Shown: positions 24,555-33,469, numbered from the stretch's first letter. The stretch is DNA of 64,000 nucleotides from DAOTTX01 sp034437515 (GCA_034437515.1 DAOTTX010000158.1:30058-94057), one strand, 5' to 3'. Numbers and translations are program-made. The notes: a model not told the origin generated them from the letters alone.

Positions 24555-26333
24555 TTAACGTGCGGCTTCTTCCAGACCGATCACCCAGGCGTCTTCGTTC
24601 CAGAAGCTGAGGCCGGGGCGCGGGTCGAAGTTCTCGACGTCACCCTGGACGGCGCTCACCACGATGCCGGTGCTAATCCAGAACCAGGGGGTGTCGTCAC
24701 GCAGGATGCGGTAAGCTTCGCTGTAAAGCTCGGCACGAATCTCACGGTCACAACCGTCGGTCTGCGCCGGATCGTTAGCCTGTGCCATCAGTTCGTTCCA
24801 TTCGGGGTTGTTGTAAGAACTTGTGTTGAACCCACCACCAACCACGTCGTTTTCCGGTGCGAAGACGACCTTCGCGCCGTCCGGATCATCCGGGAAGCCG
24901 AAGCCCCAGAACACACCGAGCATATCGTAGGTCTGTGCCTGGAAGGTCTCGACCGCAACGGCGAAATCAATCGGGTTGAAGTCGATACCGATACCAACAG
25001 AACCCCACTGATCTTGCAGCAGCAGGCCCATGGATTCCTGCTCGTCGTTACCGGCGTTGGTGATGTACTCAAGTTCCATCGGCGTGCCATCTTCGGCATA
25101 GAGCGCACCTTGCGCCACACGCGGTGTTGACGGATCATCGTCGTCATCGACCCAGCCGGCTTCGGTCATCAGCTCATCAGCCAGTTCCTGATCAAACTCA
25201 TAGAAGGGGATGTCAGGATCATAGGCCCAGGATGTCGGCAGCACATGGCTGGCAACCTGGATGCCCTCACCAGCGAACACAGCCTGGTTCAACTCTTCCC
25301 AATCTACCGCGTGCATCATCGCCTGGCGGACGCGGACGTCACCGAGGATGGGATGGTTACCCTGGTCAATCGGCTCACCGTTCTCATCGAGGCCATCAAG
25401 CGGGTTTTCCGGATCAGCAATGTTGAAGGACAGAAAGCGGATGGTGGAAGCAGGGGCTTCATAGACCTGAATTTCACCAGCATCGCCCAGTGCGCGAACT
25501 TCGTCTTTACGCTCACTCGGTGCGCTTGACAGGTAGGTCAGGTTACCCACGAGGAATTCTTCCACGATCAAGTTGGTCGTGGCGACGTTGCGATAGACCC
25601 AGCCTTCCGGCACGACTGCGCCGAGGTAGGCATCCGGGTAGTTGGGATCAGCAACCAGCGTCACCTGTTCACCAGGGCGGAAGTTGCGGAACAGCCAGCT
25701 TTCAGCCGTCGCGGGTTGCACGGAGAGGTTGAAGTCACTCTCGTTCATGTCCGCGAAGGTCGAGAACTGTTCGCTGTAGACATGCTCAGGCACAACCGGG
25801 ATCGCGGCGATGTTACCCAGTGCGGAGCACTTCGGCTCGGTCAGGGTGACTTGCACCGTGTAGTCATCGGGTGCGTCAACAGCCGCAACATCATCGAGGA
25901 CGTAGGTCAGTGCGGTATCGGTCTCGCCGCTGGCGATGGCATCAAATGAATACACGACATCTGCTGCGGTAATCGGTGTGCCATCGCTCCATGACCAGTC
26001 ATCACGCAGGGTGAAGGTGTAAACCAGACCGTCGTCCGAGATTTCCCAGTCCTCTGCTACCAGTGACCCAGGCACACCCGGTGCATAGTTGAGCGTATCC
26101 GGGCTGATGCCGATAAACGCCGGGAAGATGCGTGAAATCACGGCATTGGAGGAACCGTCTGCTGAAAGAATGGGATTAAGTGTAGAAATATCGTTACCGA
26201 GGTTCGGGAAGATGATTGGATCACCTTCGCCGGTTTCGTAGTCGCCCTCTTCCTGGGCACCTACAGTGGTTACAAGTGCACTTAGCATAGCCAAGATTAC
26301 ACCAACCACCAGCAATCTGGAGATGTGTTTCAT
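24555..26333 (-). CDS. ABC transporter substrate-binding protein, peptide family (SBP_bac_5)
   Basis: This 592-residue exported binding protein has a signal peptide (1-26, ending TTVGAQ; no lipobox Cys). Family 5 motifs include PIIFPNLGNDISTLNPIL, VYTFTLRDDWSWSDGTPITAADVVYSF, LGDVRVRQAMMHAVDW and YDMLGVFWGFGFPDDPDGA. It delivers peptides or related solutes to the OppB/OppC channel encoded just downstream. It is first in the operon, separated from OppB by 122 bp holding a strong hairpin. AAGGAG precedes the start. The ligand is unknown. Confidence 0.92.
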   Translation of the reverse strand: MKHISRLLVVGVILAMLSALVTTVGAQEEGDYETGEGDPIIFPNLGNDISTLNPILSADGSSNAVISRIFPAFIGISPDTLNYAPGVPGSLVAEDWEISDDGLVYTFTLRDDWSWSDGTPITAADVVYSFDAIASGETDTALTYVLDDVAAVDAPDDYTVQVTLTEPKCSALGNIAAIPVVPEHVYSEQFSTFADMNESDFNLSVQPATAESWLFRNFRPGEQVTLVADPNYPDAYLGAVVPEGWVYRNVATTNLIVEEFLVGNLTYLSSAPSERKDEVRALGDAGEIQVYEAPASTIRFLSFNIADPENPLDGLDENGEPIDQGNHPILGDVRVRQAMMHAVDWEELNQAVFAGEGIQVASHVLPTSWAYDPDIPFYEFDQELADELMTEAGWVDDDDDPSTPRVAQGALYAEDGTPMELEYITNAGNDEQESMGLLLQDQWGSVGIGIDFNPIDFAVAVETFQAQTYDMLGVFWGFGFPDDPDGAKVVFAPENDVVGGGFNTSSYNNPEWNELMAQANDPAQTDGCDREIRAELYSEAYRILRDDTPWFWISTGIVVSAVQGDVENFDPRPGLSFWNEDAWVIGLEEAAR

Positions 26334-26569
26334 GTTTTCCTACTCCTTAGAAAATTAAATTATTGTAATTCATTGTATTCAGTACATAGCTCTACAGCCA
26401 CATACATGATACACAATCTAGACGCAATTTTTTGCAACAATCTGCCCAAACGATCGTAAGTTTCAACAGAAAATGTGCTCAATTGCCAATTGCAGTCTAT
26501 TTTAACGAGAATTAGAAGAATTGCAAATTATCATTATCGTAATACGCAATGTTATGTAGAGTGCATGAT

Positions 26570-27622
26570 TTACTGGATATGTTGCTTTTCGAGTTTGGCA
26601 ATCTGCGCTTCGGTGTTTTTGAGGAGCTTCTGCGTCATCTCCAACCCGAACTTTTGATCGACGGGCTGCTCTTCAAGCACTTTGATCTTATGCCGAAAGG
26701 TCGCGGCTGCGCGATGTAATTCTCGAAGTTTTTGCGCGACCTCTACTGGTAAATCCGCTGGCAGATTAAGCTTTACATCAGGGACAGGTGACGCTGCCGG
26801 TTTTTCGGAAAAACTGTTGTGCTGCTGGCTCTTATTCTTGTGCTTGAATTTGTCATTCTGTTGAGCAGTCCGGTCAGACTTACCGGTCGGTTTCTTGCTT
26901 TTGACTTTCGCTTTATTACGCTCAGTTTTTCGCATCTTGCGCGTGGTCACCTGCGTGGCATAGATCACAAACGTCTCAGTCTCCTGATCGTAGAGACAAA
27001 TACCATCGACAATCATCTCATCGTTCGGGTCTTTGATCGCATCTTCGACCTGCTCCCACTGTTTGGAGGAGATATACACGCTATACATCACCGTCTGCGG
27101 AACAATGCTGGGCACGCCCCTGGGTAATGTCATCTTCTCATTGATTTCATACGCCATCGTCGTGACGACGAGATCCTCCCGGCGCTCGATCTCACCTGGA
27201 CGTCCGATAATATTTACGTTCATTTCTTTTATCTCCCCCGATGATGCGTACAATTTTTCGATCAAGCCGTGACGATTGGCCCAATCGAACGCCGGGAACT
27301 GTGCCTCATATTCGCGGCGTCTGCGCTCGGTAACGCGCCAGTTGTAGAAAATTTCTTCTCTCAACTCTTCAGACACTCGATTGCGCGCTAGATGAAAGAA
27401 CACGCCACCAATGCTTCGGCGACGCTGCCCTGATGAGATGAGCATACCGCCATCCGCTTCTACCTTGAGGGTATCTTGCATGAGGGTTTGCGCAAATTCT
27501 GGGCCACACATTTCGACGATTGTATGAATCTGCTTGACTGGTTTCGGTTCTTTTTCGCCGAGCTTGGCGATAATCTCATTAGCGATTTGTTTGTGCTGCT
27601 GTTTCTCTTCTTTTTCAGACAA
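26570..27622 (-). CDS. PHAX RNA-binding domain protein with OB-fold-like middle domain
   Basis: The 350-residue product has four parts. Residues ~13-95 match the PHAX RNA-binding domain, known from the eukaryotic snRNA export adaptor: IANEIIAKL, then GPEFAQTLMQDTLKVEADG, then the diagnostic GQRRRSIGGVFFHL. Residues ~134-230 (MNVNIIGRPGEIERREDLVV ... DGICLYDQETETFVIYATQV) look like an SSB-type OB fold; this is my inference. Residues 231-265 are a Lys/Arg-rich linker and 290-350 a predicted coiled coil. The start is TTG, supported by AAGGT 7 bases upstream and because the next Met lies inside the domain. Probably a single-strand nucleic-acid binder; its proximity to parAB and the primase-like gene suggests a replication or RNA role. 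Confidence 0.75.
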   Translation of the reverse strand: MSEKEEKQQHKQIANEIIAKLGEKEPKPVKQIHTIVEMCGPEFAQTLMQDTLKVEADGGMLISSGQRRRSIGGVFFHLARNRVSEELREEIFYNWRVTERRRREYEAQFPAFDWANRHGLIEKLYASSGEIKEMNVNIIGRPGEIERREDLVVTTMAYEINEKMTLPRGVPSIVPQTVMYSVYISSKQWEQVEDAIKDPNDEMIVDGICLYDQETETFVIYATQVTTRKMRKTERNKAKVKSKKPTGKSDRTAQQNDKFKHKNKSQQHNSFSEKPAASPVPDVKLNLPADLPVEVAQKLRELHRAAATFRHKIKVLEEQPVDQKFGLEMTQKLLKNTEAQIAKLEKQHIQ

Positions 27623-27832
27623 AATTTTACCTTCGCTACCACATCAACTACGTGATTTATGTAGAGTTTAACAAACATTTGGTTAAGCGAAAACTAGTAA
27701 AGCACCTCAGCAGGTGTTCATCGAAGGTTTATCGATCATTCACAGATTGTTTCAGGGTACCCAATGGATCAGCATCATGCTGTAATTGCAACAAGCGTTG
27801 ACAAGCAAATCTAACGACAAGGAGCTTTAAGC

Positions 27833-28045
27833 ATGAACGATGGCATTTGGAATCAGATTAAAGGCAATTGGAAACAGTTCAAGGGTAATGTTCAAGAACG
27901 CTGGGGCGAACTAACCGACGATGAAATTGATGAAATGCAAGGTGAGCACACCCAGCTCGTGGGGAAGATCCAGGAAAAATATGGGGTTACTCAGCAGGAA
28001 GCCGAACAGCAAGTCGATGAATGGGCAAACGACGTCAATCGCTAG
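27833..28045 (+). CDS. CsbD family stress-response protein
   Basis: This is a 70-residue CsbD-like (YjbJ/UPF0337) protein with the typical start IWNQIKGNWKQFKGNVQERW, then GELTDDEIDEMQGEHTQLVGKIQEKYG and a final Gln/Glu-rich helix. Family members are small, soluble, strongly stress-induced proteins; the molecular function is unknown. AAGGAG lies 9 bases before the ATG. It is divergent from the PHAX-domain gene (210-bp gap) and ends at a strong hairpin shared with the convergent DUF3891 remnant. Confidence 0.92.
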   Translation: MNDGIWNQIKGNWKQFKGNVQERWGELTDDEIDEMQGEHTQLVGKIQEKYGVTQQEAEQQVDEWANDVNR

Positions 28046-28063
28046 ACGGTCAGGTGTCATCAC

Positions 28064-28087
28064 GAAGGCGGTCTGTTGACCGCCTTC
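28064..28087. terminator. Bidirectional hairpin between csbD-like and DUF3891 genes
   Basis: A perfect 10-bp stem GAAGGCGGTC/GACCGCCTTC closes a 4-base loop 19 bp after the CsbD stop and 16 bp from the end of the convergent gene. Neither side has a clear T tract, so termination efficiency is uncertain. Confidence 0.6.
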
Positions 28088-28102
28088 TACGTTAATTGTG
28101 AA

Positions 28103-28834
28103 TTATTTCACAAAATGCCACTCGTCAGTTTCCACCAGCGCATTTTCAAGCGCGTCATCTAATTCACCCTCACTATCGAAGGCCGCTTGCCTCAAACGAC
28201 GGACTTCGAGTTTGACCGTAAATTCATCCGCTACGAATATCCAGGGATCAACACGAAGCGTCTTATCCTGGCGCTGGTAAATAGTGCTCATCTCGCCATC
28301 GAGTAATGGTGTGATGTCAAGCTTGCGCTGGCGATCAGGTAAAGTACGCCCACAGAGAATAAGCGATAGACGATCTCCCCAACGTACTAGAGCGTAAGCG
28401 TCTTCGACTTCCGATTTGCTGACGTCCAGTGAACGCCGCCACCTTTGTTGATTTTTATCTTGCTCTTCCAAAAACTTATCAACATCGTCGTCCTCACCAC
28501 GATGCTTGTCCATCACAAATGTGTTGTGACATGAAATCATCAGTGCCATCCAACGGCTCTATTGTTCTGTCAGCGTCAACACATAGCGCGCTTGCTTGAG
28601 ATTGGTTTCCGTCGTAGCACGGCGAAAATCCAGCGGCATCCCTGTCTTTGTCAAATGACGCGATTCATCCCAATAACGTTCTTCATCGTCGTGCTGCACA
28701 ATAGCGAACAGGGTTTCTAACCAGCGCTGCGGACGGTATTTTTCCTGCCAGAATGAGACCAATTCTGCCGCCAGCAGCGCGTGTGAACGTTGATAGATAA
28801 TTTCCCAACCATCATCAAATTGATTGACGATCAT
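28103..28834 (-). pseudogene. DUF3891 family gene interrupted by an in-frame amber codon
   Basis: Two open segments lie in the same frame, 91 codons (28834-28562) and 148 codons (28549-28103). They are separated only by TAG at 28559-28561 plus three sense codons (S-R-W). Joined, they give a normal-length DUF3891 protein (~243 codons) with the family landmarks: MIVNQFDDGWEIIYQRSHALLA, IVQHDDEERYWDE, SRWMALMISCHNTF, FLEEQDKNQQRW, RWGDRLSLILCG and LRVDPWIF. The break falls within the conserved helix before the MALMISCH segment. CAG to TAG is the simplest cause. Sequencing error or read-through remain possible, since the rest of the frame is intact. Function of DUF3891 is unknown. Confidence 0.8.
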
Positions 28835-28949
28835 ACAGCATATCTCCCGTTTTTGGTTTGGACTAATTGAGCCGTTCGAACTTCAACTCATCTTGATGAT
28901 AGAGCAACAGTCGATTAAACAAACTCTGAATTGAGTGAGAGATCATTTC

Positions 28950-28978
28950 TTGTCGCGCGGTCTTTTGTCGCGTAGAAT
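28950..28978 (+). promoter_or_regulatory. Probable promoter of parAB
   Basis: TTGTCG (28950-28955), a 17-bp spacer and TAGAAT (28973-28978) lie 38 bp before the parA ATG. The spacer repeats TTGTCGCG, making a direct repeat over the promoter that could serve autoregulation by ParA or ParB. Confidence 0.55.
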
Positions 28979-29015
28979 GATGGTATCTTTCAACAACCGT
29001 TCGGGTGACCACATA

Positions 29016-29792
29016 ATGAAAGTTTTGACACTTCTAAACGAAAAAGGTGGTGTGGGCAAAACTACGTTAGCCGTCCACATTGCAGCCGGGCTTGCTATTC
29101 GTGGCAAACGTGTGCTTATCGTCGATGCAGACCCCCAGGCACATGCTACTGTTGCGCTGGGTGTAAAAAAAGAACCAATGCTGCATGACTTGCTGGTGCG
29201 AGATTTGCCCTTTCAACAAGCAGTACGTGCAGTCCCCAAAGATTTTTATGAAATCCCCGGCGAGAGCGTAAGAGGCGAATTACTGATTATCCCTTCTGAT
29301 CTCTCGACGCGCGTTATCCCTCTAATGACCTCAGACGTCATGGTGGTGAGAGATCGCATCCAGGAACTCGAAGATGTGGTTGATGTTGTCGTCATCGACA
29401 CAGCACCGACACCATCGCTACTACACGGCAGCATCTATTTAGCGTCTGACGCGATTGTTTACCCGACCAAATGCGAATATCTGAGCTTCGATGGTCTGGT
29501 CGAAAGCCTCAAACATCGTGAGGAAGCCTCCAAACAACGCAAGAATATGAGCCTGCCGGATCTGCGTATCGGCGGCATCGTTCCTACCATGTACCGTCGT
29601 GGCACATCCGCTGACGAGTACGGCATCCAGGTACTTAAAGAACGTTTCGGTGATCTGGTCTGGCCTGAGATCGCACTGCGCACCGTCTGGAACCAGGCGT
29701 CATTTGCCCGCCGTGTGCTGTTCAATTTTGCACCGGAAACAAAAGCGGCGCGTGAAGCGTGGCGCACCGTTAAACTGGCGGAGGCAATTTAA
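29016..29792 (+). CDS. parA: ParA family partition ATPase
   Basis: This is a deviant-Walker ParA/Soj-type ATPase, 258 residues from the chosen ATG. Walker A is NEKGGVGKTTLAVH with the signature first Lys, then VLIVDADPQAHATVALG (A') and VVVIDTAPTPSLL (Walker B). These proteins bind DNA non-specifically as ATP dimers and position ParB-bound DNA. The frame is open 27 codons further upstream, but MKVLTLLNEKGG is the normal N-terminus and GGGTGA precedes it. No N-terminal helix-turn-helix is present, so this is a type Ib or chromosomal-like ParA. It lies 3 bp before parB. Confidence 0.92.
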   Translation: MKVLTLLNEKGGVGKTTLAVHIAAGLAIRGKRVLIVDADPQAHATVALGVKKEPMLHDLLVRDLPFQQAVRAVPKDFYEIPGESVRGELLIIPSDLSTRVIPLMTSDVMVVRDRIQELEDVVDVVVIDTAPTPSLLHGSIYLASDAIVYPTKCEYLSFDGLVESLKHREEASKQRKNMSLPDLRIGGIVPTMYRRGTSADEYGIQVLKERFGDLVWPEIALRTVWNQASFARRVLFNFAPETKAAREAWRTVKLAEAI

Positions 29793-29795
29793 GCG

Positions 29796-31019
29796 ATGGC
29801 AAAGAAAAAAGATTTTCGTCCGAGTGACCTGTTCGAAGATGGTCAAAGCGACAACGCGGATTCATATAATTCCTGGGAGGACGTCTCTAGCCAGATTTTC
29901 GGGGATCTAGAGAAAGCCGACGCGCGTGCATCACGCGAAGTCATCCGACCGGTCAACATTTTTGACATCACCCCAGACACTACGCAACCGAGACGCGCAA
30001 TGCCTTCTGTCGTCCGTGATGATTGGGATGGCGACCCTAAGCATCTCATCCACATTTTTGATCGCTGGCACCAGAAAGCGGAGGCCGAGGCGAACCGTGA
30101 AATCCGTGTGGCGGACTACCTGGACGACGAAGTAAAACAACCGGAGGAAGTTGCGACCGATGAAGTATATACACCTGGCCCTGTTGAGCGGTCGTTCCTG
30201 AGGGCACTACAATTGGCGAGCAGCATCCTCCATAACGGCCTCACCAACCCGATCACCGTTGTGCAGAAAAAAGACGTCGAACGCTATCAACTGGAGACTG
30301 GTGAGCGACGCTGGCTTGCCTATCATCTGCTGCACATGTGGTTCGGCGACGATGAGCAAGTACAAAAACGCTGGTCAAAAATTCCAGCGCGATTAATGGA
30401 TGAGGTCAGTGTATGGCGTCAAGCAAGTGAGAACAATGCTCGCGCCGACCTGAATGCGATTGAAAAAGCACGTCAATACGCCCTGCTTCTAATTGATCTC
30501 TTTGAGCAAGATGACGCCACTAGTGATGAAGCAAAGCCGCTTCCGTTTGCCAAATTTGAACACGAACAGGGTTACTATGCCCAGGTCGCGGAAGCTGGCA
30601 TCCCTTATGGCAAGGGATCTATGATCCTGGCAGCTATGGGTGTGAATAGTCGCTCCGCACTGACACGCTATCGCAAAATTTTGCGTTTGCCAAATTTGAT
30701 CTGGACGCAAGCTGATGACCTCGATATGGCTGAAGAACGGCTTTACAATCTGGCAAAGCTGGCGGAAAAATCCGAAGCACAGGCGATCAAGAAGTTTCGA
30801 AAAATTGTTGCGGGCCAGAACAATTCATCGAAAAAAGTCAGTGTCAGTGAAGTCAACTACTCACCCGGTACGAAGCGGCACTTCAGCGCGATGACGAGTG
30901 CGGTCACTCGCGCCGTCAAAGGTGATAAAGTAGCCAGCAAGGACGCATTGAAATCTATGCGCGAACTCCGTATCTGGTTGGACGAACAAGAAAAACGCAT
31001 ACGCCAATCGAAAAGCTGA
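29796..31019 (+). CDS. parB: ParB/RepB-type partition protein
   Basis: This 407-residue protein carries ParB N-terminal-domain motifs: GLTNPITVVQKKDVERYQL, LETGERRWLAYHLLHMW (the GERR CTP-binding box) and ENNARADLNAIEKARQY (box III-like). A helix-turn-helix-like region follows (GSMILAAMGVNSRSALTRY). About 60 acidic and charged residues precede the ParB domain, and the C-terminal end is basic. It would bind centromere sites and work with ParA. GGAGG lies upstream of the ATG. I found no canonical parS (GTTTCACGTGAAAC) in the window, so it may recognise another site. Confidence 0.87.
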   Translation: MAKKKDFRPSDLFEDGQSDNADSYNSWEDVSSQIFGDLEKADARASREVIRPVNIFDITPDTTQPRRAMPSVVRDDWDGDPKHLIHIFDRWHQKAEAEANREIRVADYLDDEVKQPEEVATDEVYTPGPVERSFLRALQLASSILHNGLTNPITVVQKKDVERYQLETGERRWLAYHLLHMWFGDDEQVQKRWSKIPARLMDEVSVWRQASENNARADLNAIEKARQYALLLIDLFEQDDATSDEAKPLPFAKFEHEQGYYAQVAEAGIPYGKGSMILAAMGVNSRSALTRYRKILRLPNLIWTQADDLDMAEERLYNLAKLAEKSEAQAIKKFRKIVAGQNNSSKKVSVSEVNYSPGTKRHFSAMTSAVTRAVKGDKVASKDALKSMRELRIWLDEQEKRIRQSKS

Positions 31020-31201
31020 TAAGCGCCCGATAAACAAAGTGTCGTGAGTCAGGTCGTTTCCCAAATAACAACCTCTCATGGCGCTCACCCCCTCCCCCAC
31101 TGCCCTCACAGTTGTGAAAAAAGTAAAGACGCTAAGCGAAGAAAAATCATATTTTGGGAAAAGAAGTCACGGGTAGGGCAGGCTGCGCCACTTTGGGATA
31201 A

Positions 31202-31269
31202 ATATCCACACATTACTCACCCAGCACTTATCACTACACATAGAAAAATTACTCACCCTGCACTTATCA
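31202..31269. other. Candidate replication origin: DnaA-box-like site next to two 22-bp direct repeats
   Basis: Between convergent parB and primase genes lie two 22-bp direct repeats at 31212-31233 and 31248-31269. Each begins ATTACTCACCC and ends GCACTTATCA with one variable base between; they are 36 bp apart start to start. ATATCCACA at 31202-31210 is one base off the DnaA box TTATCCACA and touches the first repeat. The 90 bp before it are A-rich. The layout resembles an iteron-type plasmid origin; two repeats is a low number. Confidence 0.45.
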
Positions 31270-31293
31270 GAGTCTCTCGTAGGATAGAACATC

Positions 31294-33417
31294 TCATGTC
31301 GACTTGCTCGACTCACCCCGTAAAAGGACGTGGATAAAGCCGGCAGGATTATAGATATTACGACGCTTCTCCAAGATTTTCATGGCGCTTTCCACCGCCG
31401 CGATACCGTGCTGTCGAACCAACGCAGCGGCCTTCTTACGCGATAGGGCACGCGCCGGATTCAATGCTCGTAGCAGGTCATAGAGCCGTTCAGTACAGCG
31501 ACCGATGTCTAAGCCTGAGTCATGCTGTCGGGGAGTGTCGTCTGCCTCCGGTTCTTGACCCGGCGATTGAAAGATAGGCGCGTCAGGCACGATCTCTGGC
31601 GTGTCCTGCTCCACGACATTTTCAGGCTCCGGTGTTTGGAATGTTCTGGGCGGCAACATTTCTTCAGAAGGCGGTTCCTCAGCGATCTTAGTCGCATCTT
31701 GCGCTGTGGGGAAAAGCACAGGTTGTGTCGGCACTGTCATCAGCGGCAGGCCATATAAGTTAGCATCCTGTGTTTTGAGCACCACCCGTGACTTGCGGAC
31801 GAGCAGCATACGGGCGATGACCGTTTTCGCTGGATAACGCTTGCCGTTCTGATCTTCAAGAAATGTACCCGCAATGTCGATCACAGGGACGGCCTTATCA
31901 ACGTTGGCCCAGGTGATCTCGGTTTCACGATAGGTGGGCTGTACCGTGATCTCATGTGCGCGTTCGTAGCGACGGCAGCTATCTTTAGAGATGCCCAACC
32001 GTTGCGCCAACCAGCGCCGGGGATAATGTCCGGGTGACCGTTCAAGCAGCGCCGTGTGCAGAGCGGCTCGATATGTCGCGGCAGTTTGTAAATCCTCCGG
32101 CTTGAGTTCATCACCGCCACGATTACGCAACTCGAAGCGTTCACATAGCGTCTGGACATCAGGCATGAGAACGATCTGCGTGGGTCGTCCGCGATTTTTT
32201 GTCGGGTTTGCGACCCTACCAAACAGGCATTGTTTGGTCTCCTCAGCGGAGCGTCTAGCAGCGTTAGCGTTTGTGCCAGGGGGGGGCGGGGGGGGAAACG
32301 TGACTACCGTCTTCAACGCGGCGATTACAGTACCACGCCCGATGCCGAACTCTTTGACATGGTCATACACACTGGCAACGGTCAGTTCGGTAAGCGCATC
32401 AACTCCGGCAATGAGCAAGGCATCAAGCACACGGGACGCCTGGACAAGTTTCTGCTGTAAGAGAAATTCACGTAACACATTGGGCAACTGGCGAAAATTG
32501 TTTTTCGAAGTGATCCGCTCACGCGGTGATCGAGTGAATGCGCTCGCAACCGTCGCTACAGCCTCACGAACACGAGCAGACAAGGACTGGGGCGCATGTT
32601 CATGGCGGGTAGGCTGATGCGCGTGCAGATCAGCCAGCAGTTGCCCGGCCTGTGCCTCACTTAGTCCATAATCTCGTGCCAAGCACGCCACATAGAAAAG
32701 TGCATTGTTACGTCCGTCCAAATAAGCGCGTTTGCGATACTCTCTGATGAGCCATTCCACATCGGGTGGGCTATCTATTTCAGAAAGCGGTTTTGCAGGC
32801 TCTGAAGGCACTTGAGAGCGTTTTTTGCGCTTTTTATGTGCTGTTGTGTTGAAAAAGGCTGAAAGACGGCTTAAATCGCTTTCTGTAAGCTTTCTCGGTG
32901 TGCGATTATTTTCCACCGACCACACCCGTTCACCGATCACAGTTCCCGGCGCGACGATATAATTGCCATCGCTGCGAAGTTCGGCACCCGGTAAACGGGT
33001 TGATGGTATTGTCTGTTCGACCTGAAAATAATAATGGGGCAATCCACGCACACCCGACCGAACGGTTAACGTATCGATCAGATCAGGAAAGGCGGCAGCA
33101 AATTTTTCAGCTTGTTCGATCGTATCAATATCGATGACGATGAGTCCTGAGATCTGACCGAGAACCACGCCAATTGCCTGATACCCCAGGCATAATGTGC
33201 TTGGGTTTTCGGGATCGTAGAACCACATCTTGACCTCAGCTTGGGATGGCAGGCGGGTCTGATATTCCTTCCACGAAAGCAGGGCGGGGGCTTTTGGTGT
33301 ACGCATATCCGACGCACCACGTAGCGGAATGATTGACCATCCCTGGTCGAGAAAAAACTGTGCTTGCTGTGCTAGGGGCGCATTAGAATCGCTGAATATT
33401 GACAATTTTCTTCCCAT
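31294..33417 (-). CDS. Bifunctional primase/polymerase (Prim-Pol) domain replication protein
   Basis: This is a ~707-residue protein. Residues ~15-200 match the AEP-type primase/polymerase N-terminal domain: FFLDQGWSIIPLRG, GLIVIDIDTIEQA (catalytic acidic pair), LPHYYFQ (His) and ELRSDGNYIVAPGT. The rest has basic and winged-helix-like segments (RYPAKTVIARMLLVRKSRVV) but no Walker A helicase motif, so it is not a primase-helicase. It probably initiates or primes replication of the parAB-linked unit. A C8-G-C8 tract (32279-32295) encodes six prolines. The start is uncertain: ATG 33417, TTG 33441 or TTG 33405 are possible and none has a strong ribosome site. Confidence 0.78.
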   Translation of the reverse strand: MGRKLSIFSDSNAPLAQQAQFFLDQGWSIIPLRGASDMRTPKAPALLSWKEYQTRLPSQAEVKMWFYDPENPSTLCLGYQAIGVVLGQISGLIVIDIDTIEQAEKFAAAFPDLIDTLTVRSGVRGLPHYYFQVEQTIPSTRLPGAELRSDGNYIVAPGTVIGERVWSVENNRTPRKLTESDLSRLSAFFNTTAHKKRKKRSQVPSEPAKPLSEIDSPPDVEWLIREYRKRAYLDGRNNALFYVACLARDYGLSEAQAGQLLADLHAHQPTRHEHAPQSLSARVREAVATVASAFTRSPRERITSKNNFRQLPNVLREFLLQQKLVQASRVLDALLIAGVDALTELTVASVYDHVKEFGIGRGTVIAALKTVVTFPPPPPPGTNANAARRSAEETKQCLFGRVANPTKNRGRPTQIVLMPDVQTLCERFELRNRGGDELKPEDLQTAATYRAALHTALLERSPGHYPRRWLAQRLGISKDSCRRYERAHEITVQPTYRETEITWANVDKAVPVIDIAGTFLEDQNGKRYPAKTVIARMLLVRKSRVVLKTQDANLYGLPLMTVPTQPVLFPTAQDATKIAEEPPSEEMLPPRTFQTPEPENVVEQDTPEIVPDAPIFQSPGQEPEADDTPRQHDSGLDIGRCTERLYDLLRALNPARALSRKKAAALVRQHGIAAVESAMKILEKRRNIYNPAGFIHVLLRGESSKST

Positions 33418-33434
33418 TCTGGAGGGAAGATGTA

Positions 33435-33463
33435 TTGCCAAACATGGGAAACGCCGTTATACT
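33435..33463 (+). promoter_or_regulatory. Rightward promoter next to the primase gene start
   Basis: TTGCCA (33435-33440), a 17-bp spacer and TATACT (33458-33463) form a near-consensus sigma-70 promoter directed away from the leftward primase gene, with no protein gene on the plus strand for 2 kb. It points to a small RNA ending at 33572-33610. Confidence 0.6.
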
Positions 33464-33469
33464 GTGAAC

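Noticed and set aside
28935..29015. N-terminal extension of ParA by 27 codons
   Set aside because: It would place the promoter-like element inside the gene. MKVLTLLNEKGG is the normal family start and has a ribosome site.
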